The notes beneath the pieces were generated by a model. That model made no database searches, had not been told where the DNA came from, and saw only the letters and a list, made by a program, of their open reading frames with translations. Shown here piece by piece: positions 33,671-37,708 of a stretch of DNA of 37,708 nucleotides (the first letter of the stretch is position 1; the number at the start of each line of letters is the position of its first letter). The DNA comes from Candidatus Poribacteria bacterium. GTDB lineage: Bacteria; Poribacteria; WGA-4E; WGA-3G. The translations under genes and the position numbers were made by a program. The stretch is from positions 1-37,708 of the forward strand of contig JAPPNJ010000149.1 in the NCBI GenBank assembly GCA_028818705.1. The letters run 5' to 3'.

Positions 33671-34288
33671 ATGTTATTTAACTATGACGAAGAAACAGAT
33701 GATTTTGATGATGAACCACAGGATTTATCGCTGGATGGAGAGGATGATACTAATTTTGATGACGAGTTTTCTAATGACCTCTCTGATGATGAAGAGCCTC
33801 CTGAAGCGGAACCAGAAGTAATGGAAAAACAGAATGATGACGGCAATGAATCCATCTCCTATGAACGGATTGCAGAGACACTCAAAGAAGACAAATTAGA
33901 AGAGGGCTCATCACCACCGACGCTTGTGGAACCCCAAGGCGCGCTTTTTCGGCTCTATGAACAGAATAACCACGCTTATAGAGACGCAGTAACAGCCTAT
34001 TTTGAAAAGAAAAATTATCAACAGGCGATTGAAAAATTTGAGGAAGCAATCACAGACGCATCCCAACGCGCGGCGCATGATCTAACTGAAGAGCAAGCTC
34101 GCGAAATTGTAGCCAAATCAATGTACTGGAAGGCAGAAGCTTGCGTCAAAATGCAAAACCTTCAGCAAGCAGTTGAGATTTTCAAAGCCCTTACACAAAA
34201 TTACCCTGGGCATTATCTTACATTAGCTGCACGGCGTAGAGCAGGCGAATTGAACGCCAAAGACCTCATAGACGCTAAAGAATCTTAG
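33671..34288 (+). CDS. TPR-containing protein with acidic N-terminus
   Basis: This 205-residue protein starts at ATG 33671 (GGAGG at 33661-33665). The first 75 residues are very acidic (DDEP, DGEDD, DDEEPPEAEPE) and likely disordered. The C-terminal half has TPR-like helices: AYRDAVTAYFEKKNYQQAI, SMYWKAEACVKMQNLQQAV and the tail NYPGHYLTLAARRRAGELN. TPRs mediate protein-protein contact; the pattern resembles YbgF/Tol-Pal-type TPRs but no signal peptide is present, so the protein is probably cytoplasmic. It precedes transketolase by 66 bases on the same strand. Partners are unknown. Confidence 0.75.
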   Translation: MLFNYDEETDDFDDEPQDLSLDGEDDTNFDDEFSNDLSDDEEPPEAEPEVMEKQNDDGNESISYERIAETLKEDKLEEGSSPPTLVEPQGALFRLYEQNNHAYRDAVTAYFEKKNYQQAIEKFEEAITDASQRAAHDLTEEQAREIVAKSMYWKAEACVKMQNLQQAVEIFKALTQNYPGHYLTLAARRRAGELNAKDLIDAKES

Positions 34289-34354
34289 GACCCCGTTTGC
34301 GAACCCAAACTGCAAAGCACAACCCCATATTAAGGAAAAGGATTAACGAAACCT

Positions 34355-36205
34355 GTGGAAACCTTGAAAGACCTTCTCAAGCAAAAGGCAACTAATTTAC
34401 GGATTCATTCCATTACCTCCACATCGGAAGCAGGTTCAGGACACCCAACCACGTGTCTCTCTGCTGCGGATATTGTCTCTGCACTCTTTTTTCACGCTAT
34501 GCGCTATGACACCACCGATGCACAGAATCCTAATAACGATAGATTCATATTATCCAAAGGACATGCTGCACCTCTCCTTTACGCCGCTTATGCCGAGGCA
34601 GGCATCATACCATCTGACAAACTGCACACACTGCGGCAAATTGACAGCATTTTGGAGGGGCATCCAACACCGCGGTTTGAATGGACAGAGGTGGCAACGG
34701 GCTCCCTCGGCCAGGGCTTATCACTTGGAGTCGGTATGGCGCTCAATGGCAAATATTTAGACGCATCCGATTACCGCGTCTATGTCCTGCTCGGCGATGG
34801 CGAGACTGCCGAGGGCGGAGTTTGGGAAGCCGCCGCTTTGGCATCTCACTACCAACTCAATAACCTGGTCGGAATTATCGATGTCAACGCTCTTGGACAG
34901 AGCCAGCGCACTATGTATGCTTTCGATATCGACACATACTGCCAACGTTTTGAGGCGTTCGGATGGCAAACCATCGGTATTGATGGACATGATTTTGACG
35001 AAATCCTGCCTGCACTTGCCAAAGCCGAAGCCGCAACTGATAAACCGACAATGATAGTTGCCAAGACCTTTAAAGGCAAGGGCGTTTCATTTCTTGAAAA
35101 CGCAGATAACTGGCACGGAAAAGCGGTCGCCAAAGGCGAAGATCTTGATAAGGCATTGGCTGAACTCGGTCCAATACATACAGATATTCCCATTCAAATT
35201 AAATCGCCTAACCCTGCAAAACCAAGTGCGGATCGTGCTGCCCCAACCCAATGTGAGCCACCAGACTATTCACCCGATGAGGAAGTCGCAACGCGAGGCG
35301 GCTACGGCACAGGGCTCGCAAAACTTGGCACTGTGAACTCCAATGTTGTTGCTCTCGACGGTGATACTAAAAACTCCACTTATGCCGAACAGTTTATGAC
35401 GCTTTATCCCGATCGGTACTTTGAAATGTTCATCGCAGAGCAGAATTTAGTCGGAGCAGGCATCGGTTTGGCAAAACGTGGGAAAATCCCCTTTGTTTCC
35501 ACATTCGCCGCGTTTTTGTCGCGCGCCTACGATCAGATCCGAATGTCTGCCATCTCGCAAGCCAACATTAAATACGCTGGATCACATTGTGGCGTCTCAA
35601 TTGGTGAGGATGGACCGTCACAGATGGGTTTAGAGGACATCGCTATGTTCCGGGCAATTCCCGGAGCAGCTGTACTCTATCCAAGCGATGCGGTTTCCGC
35701 TGAACGCCTTGTTGCAGAAGCTGCGGCATACCAAGGCATCGTCTATCTCCGCACATCACGTCCAACAACCCCTATTCTCTATGATGCTGCTGAAAGTTTT
35801 CCTATCGGCGGATCTAAGATCCTTCGAGAAAGCAATAATGATAGCGTAACCGTCGTTGCCGCCGGAGTAACCCTTCATGAAACGCTTAAAGCACACGAGA
35901 TGCTTGCTATGGATGGCATCGCTATCCGCGTGCTTGACTTGTACTCCGTCAAGCCGGTTGATAAAAAAGCACTACAAGCGGCAGCATCTCAGACGAACAA
36001 CACCTTAATCACCGTCGAGGACCACTACCCTGAGGGCGGTTTGGGTGATGCTGTGTTAGGGGCTGTTGCAGCTGATGGCATTTGCGTCCACAAACTTGCA
36101 GTTACAGGGATACCACGTTCTGGGAAACCCGATGAACTCTTGGAACATCACAGGATTAGTGCGAGCGCTATTGTGCAGAAGGTAAAAGAGACCATCTCAC
36201 TATAG
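34355..36205 (+). CDS. tkt: Transketolase
   Basis: The protein has 616 residues from GTG 34355 (AAGGAAAAGG upstream), which matches the shorter transketolase type. TPP/metal-binding motif GDGETAEGGVWEAAALASHYQLNN runs to the conserved Asn of IIDVN; the His pair occurs in SGHPTT and KGHAAPLL; and the catalytic Glu is E362 in IAEQNLVGAGIGLA, followed by the pyrimidine-domain FVSTFAAFLSRAYDQIR. The C-terminal domain ends with HRISASAIVQKV. It transfers two-carbon units in the pentose phosphate pathway in the cytoplasm. The next gene begins 62 bases after. A fused single-chain form makes confusion with split transketolases unlikely. Confidence 0.95.
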   Translation: METLKDLLKQKATNLRIHSITSTSEAGSGHPTTCLSAADIVSALFFHAMRYDTTDAQNPNNDRFILSKGHAAPLLYAAYAEAGIIPSDKLHTLRQIDSILEGHPTPRFEWTEVATGSLGQGLSLGVGMALNGKYLDASDYRVYVLLGDGETAEGGVWEAAALASHYQLNNLVGIIDVNALGQSQRTMYAFDIDTYCQRFEAFGWQTIGIDGHDFDEILPALAKAEAATDKPTMIVAKTFKGKGVSFLENADNWHGKAVAKGEDLDKALAELGPIHTDIPIQIKSPNPAKPSADRAAPTQCEPPDYSPDEEVATRGGYGTGLAKLGTVNSNVVALDGDTKNSTYAEQFMTLYPDRYFEMFIAEQNLVGAGIGLAKRGKIPFVSTFAAFLSRAYDQIRMSAISQANIKYAGSHCGVSIGEDGPSQMGLEDIAMFRAIPGAAVLYPSDAVSAERLVAEAAAYQGIVYLRTSRPTTPILYDAAESFPIGGSKILRESNNDSVTVVAAGVTLHETLKAHEMLAMDGIAIRVLDLYSVKPVDKKALQAAASQTNNTLITVEDHYPEGGLGDAVLGAVAADGICVHKLAVTGIPRSGKPDELLEHHRISASAIVQKVKETISL

Positions 36206-36267
36206 CGGCAAGCGAGTGACTTAACGGAGACTATAGGCGCGGTTGGAAATCGTGACCTCATATCGGC

Positions 36268-36636
36268 ATGCAAAATACAATTGTCTGGATCGCTGTCTTG
36301 GGGATCATCCTTCTTGTAGGTATTGGGATGATCTACGCATTACGTGTGCCGCGCGTCGCGCCGAAAACCTATCCAGCGGATAAGGGACCCAACTTTATTG
36401 ATGTTACTGCCTATTCGGCTGAAATGCAAGAGACTTACGAACTTTTCACTCGTAAATGCAGTCGGTGTCATACTGTTGCACGTCCAATTAACTCTACTTT
36501 TACACCGGAAGGGTGGCGGGAGTATGTCTATAAAATGATGAAGAAACCAGGATCTGGACTTACCCCAAAAACCGCCGACAAAATAATTGAATTCCTCATT
36601 TACGATTCGCAGCGCAGAGAGAAAAAGACACTATGA
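36268..36636 (+). CDS. Membrane-anchored c-type cytochrome
   Basis: The protein has 122 residues. An N-terminal membrane helix (IVWIAVLGIILLVGIGMIYAL) anchors a small domain outside the membrane, with one heme site C64-S-R-C67-H68. A Met for the sixth ligand lies in KMMKKPGSGL. The layout fits a class I cytochrome c domain such as those in respiratory or quinol-linked chains. The stop overlaps the start of the redoxin gene (ATGA at 36633), so the two are translated together. Pairing with a thiol redox protein suggests an electron-transfer or cytochrome-maturation link. No ribosome site is obvious before the ATG. Confidence 0.83.
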   Translation: MQNTIVWIAVLGIILLVGIGMIYALRVPRVAPKTYPADKGPNFIDVTAYSAEMQETYELFTRKCSRCHTVARPINSTFTPEGWREYVYKMMKKPGSGLTPKTADKIIEFLIYDSQRREKKTL

Positions 36637-37708
36637 TCATTACAATATGGAATCACAAGACGCACCACGCGCTAAAGTTCGCAGGGTTCGTAGTATTGTT
36701 CTGTGTAATAGGCTTAGGGGTGGGAGGTGCCAAAGGAGATGACATGAAAAGCGTCGATTTTCGGGTTTCAATAGGGGCACAACCTATCACATTTACCGCA
36801 CCGCCTATCTTAAAAGATGGTATGTGGTTAGTACCTTTAGAACATTTCGCCGAACAACTCGGATTGAAAGTAGAATACCCGGAAGGCGAGAAGATGGTAG
36901 TTCTCTGCGGAGGCACAGAATCGGAACGCTGTGTACCACTTCAGTTTCAGGATAGCGAAGACGGTGCTATAGAGGTTGAGGGTGTAACTTATGCACGACC
37001 TGTAAGCATCGCTGTACCCTTCGGCTTTGAAATTTACACAATATCACCAAACGCAGTGGAGGTCATCCAACCTGAACATCTCGCCCCGGAATTTACGCTT
37101 CCCGACCTGCAGGATACCCCAAGACATTTACGAGATTTTCGCGGAAAAAAGACCCTCCTCTATGTTTGGGGATCGTGGTGAGGCTGTCGTGAACAACTGC
37201 CGGGCTGGCAGGAATTTTATGCCAAACACCGTGAAAGGTTAAACCTTGTTTCTATCGCCCTTGATGCGCAAGGCGCATCTGTAGTCCGTCCCTGGCATAA
37301 TGCCGCGAACGCCGATTTCATCACACTCGTCGATTCACAGAATATATTCGGCAACCGCTATAACCTTAAAGCCATTCCTTATGGTGTCATGATTGATGAA
37401 GCCGGGCGACTCGTTAAAGCACCTTTCAATATCAATGTTAAGGATCAAAAGACCCTTATGATGCTTGAAAAGTGGCTTTCGGACGCTGATTATAATGCAG
37501 TGCTGCTTCGCGATGTGAAACGGTCAAATAAGCCGGTTTCGCAAGTTATCACCGAAGCCACTGCGCGTTTTCAGCTTGGTCTTGTCTTGCTGGAAGTCGG
37601 TAAAGAACAGGAAGCAATGGCAGAATGGCGGAAGGCGCTCGCATTGGATCCACAAAACTGGATTATCCATAAGCAAATTTGGGCGGTTGAGCATCCAGAC
37701 AAATTCTA
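36633..37708 (+). CDS. Redoxin (TlpA/AhpC-TSA-like) with in-frame UGA at active-site Cys, candidate selenoprotein; 3' end cut by window
   Basis: A signal/anchor helix (FAGFVVLFCVIGLGVGG) leads to a copper-amine-oxidase-N-like domain (MWLVPLEHFAEQLGLKVEY) and then a redoxin domain (APEFTLPDLQ, LRDFRGKKTLLYVWGSW). At 37179-37181 a TGA replaces the first Cys of the usual W-C-x-C-R active site: W182-TGA-G-C185-R. The frame then stays open for 175 codons to the window end with proper redoxin features, notably the cis-Pro strand KAIPYGVMIDEAG, and a TPR-like tail (AMAEWRKALALDPQNW). Other genes here use TGA as stop. So either UGA is read as selenocysteine, or it is a nonsense change or sequencing error in an otherwise intact gene. 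Confidence 0.8.
37196..37210 (+). promoter_or_regulatory. Candidate bacterial SECIS hairpin
   Basis: CTGCC-GGGCT-GGCAG: a perfect 5-bp stem and 5-base, G-starting loop whose loop begins 20 bases after the UGA. Bacterial SECIS elements sit directly 3' of the UGA with the apical loop about 16-37 bases away and G or GU in the loop. Its sequence also codes for the conserved QLPGWQ. Confidence 0.5.

Noticed and set aside
37179..37181. Global reassignment of UGA to an amino acid
   Set aside because: Several genes here end properly at TGA (for example 1204, 3385, 27728, 28970), so UGA is a normal stop; only the redoxin reads through.

Overview
The window looks like a piece of a Candidatus Poribacteria-type genome or a close relative; this is inference. 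The reasons are a phytanoyl-CoA dioxygenase family gene, a Cys-type sulfatase, LamG and lamin-tail secreted proteins, sugar isomerase/epimerase and dehydrogenase genes, and intergenic DNA packed with short palindromes. Standard bacterial signals fit throughout: sigma70-like promoters with 17-base spacers, GGAGG ribosome sites, and use of all three stop codons. I found no rRNA, tRNA or CRISPR array.

Layout. 1-5343 is defence-like. It holds the C-terminus of a type III restriction subunit, a PhyH oxygenase, and an AAA ATPase / DUF4276 (Toprim-like) / AAA ATPase module in which the second ATPase is a tandem copy with a lysine in place of the Walker B catalytic glutamate. 5437-11966 carries a sulfatase, an archaeal-type pantoate kinase, a membrane protein, a PfkB sugar kinase and an orphan ABC ATPase, all on the plus strand. 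tgt (tRNA queuosine) faces them. 13297-14755 has no convincing protein gene but has a near-consensus promoter, an intrinsic terminator about 570 bases on, and an array of palindromes. 14756-17563 encodes a large secreted lamin-tail protein.

18314-22570 encodes a HIT protein, two NAD-dependent epimerases, a glycerophosphodiester phosphodiesterase and a deacetylase-like protein. 22685-24348 is a minus-strand SDR plus aldo/keto reductase pair. 24442-25726 has a highly structured RNA leader, a small lipoprotein, a mini GIY-YIG protein and a small convergent gene. 25736-28972 is mobile: a frameshifted IS1595-type relic, a cupin gene, and an intact-looking IS200/IS605 element with tnpA and tnpB. 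That element sits between a cupin and a sugar isomerase that were probably neighbours, and its right end supplies the isomerase stop codon.

29778-31789 is a BatA-like von Willebrand protein with a polymer-forming membrane protein behind a perfect consensus promoter. 32400-36205 has LamG, TPR and transketolase genes. The window ends in a cytochrome c / redoxin pair.

Most notable points: (1) the terminal redoxin reads through an in-frame UGA exactly at its active-site cysteine (W-UGA-G-C-R), with 175 further open codons and a SECIS-like hairpin, so it is a candidate selenoprotein; (2) the duplicated ATPase/Toprim module has clamp-binding-like QLSLF/QLQLF tails on both ATPases; (3) three arrays contain constant-geometry hairpins whose arm sequences change but stay complementary; (4) two likely structured RNAs lie at 13597-14160 and 24477-24640.
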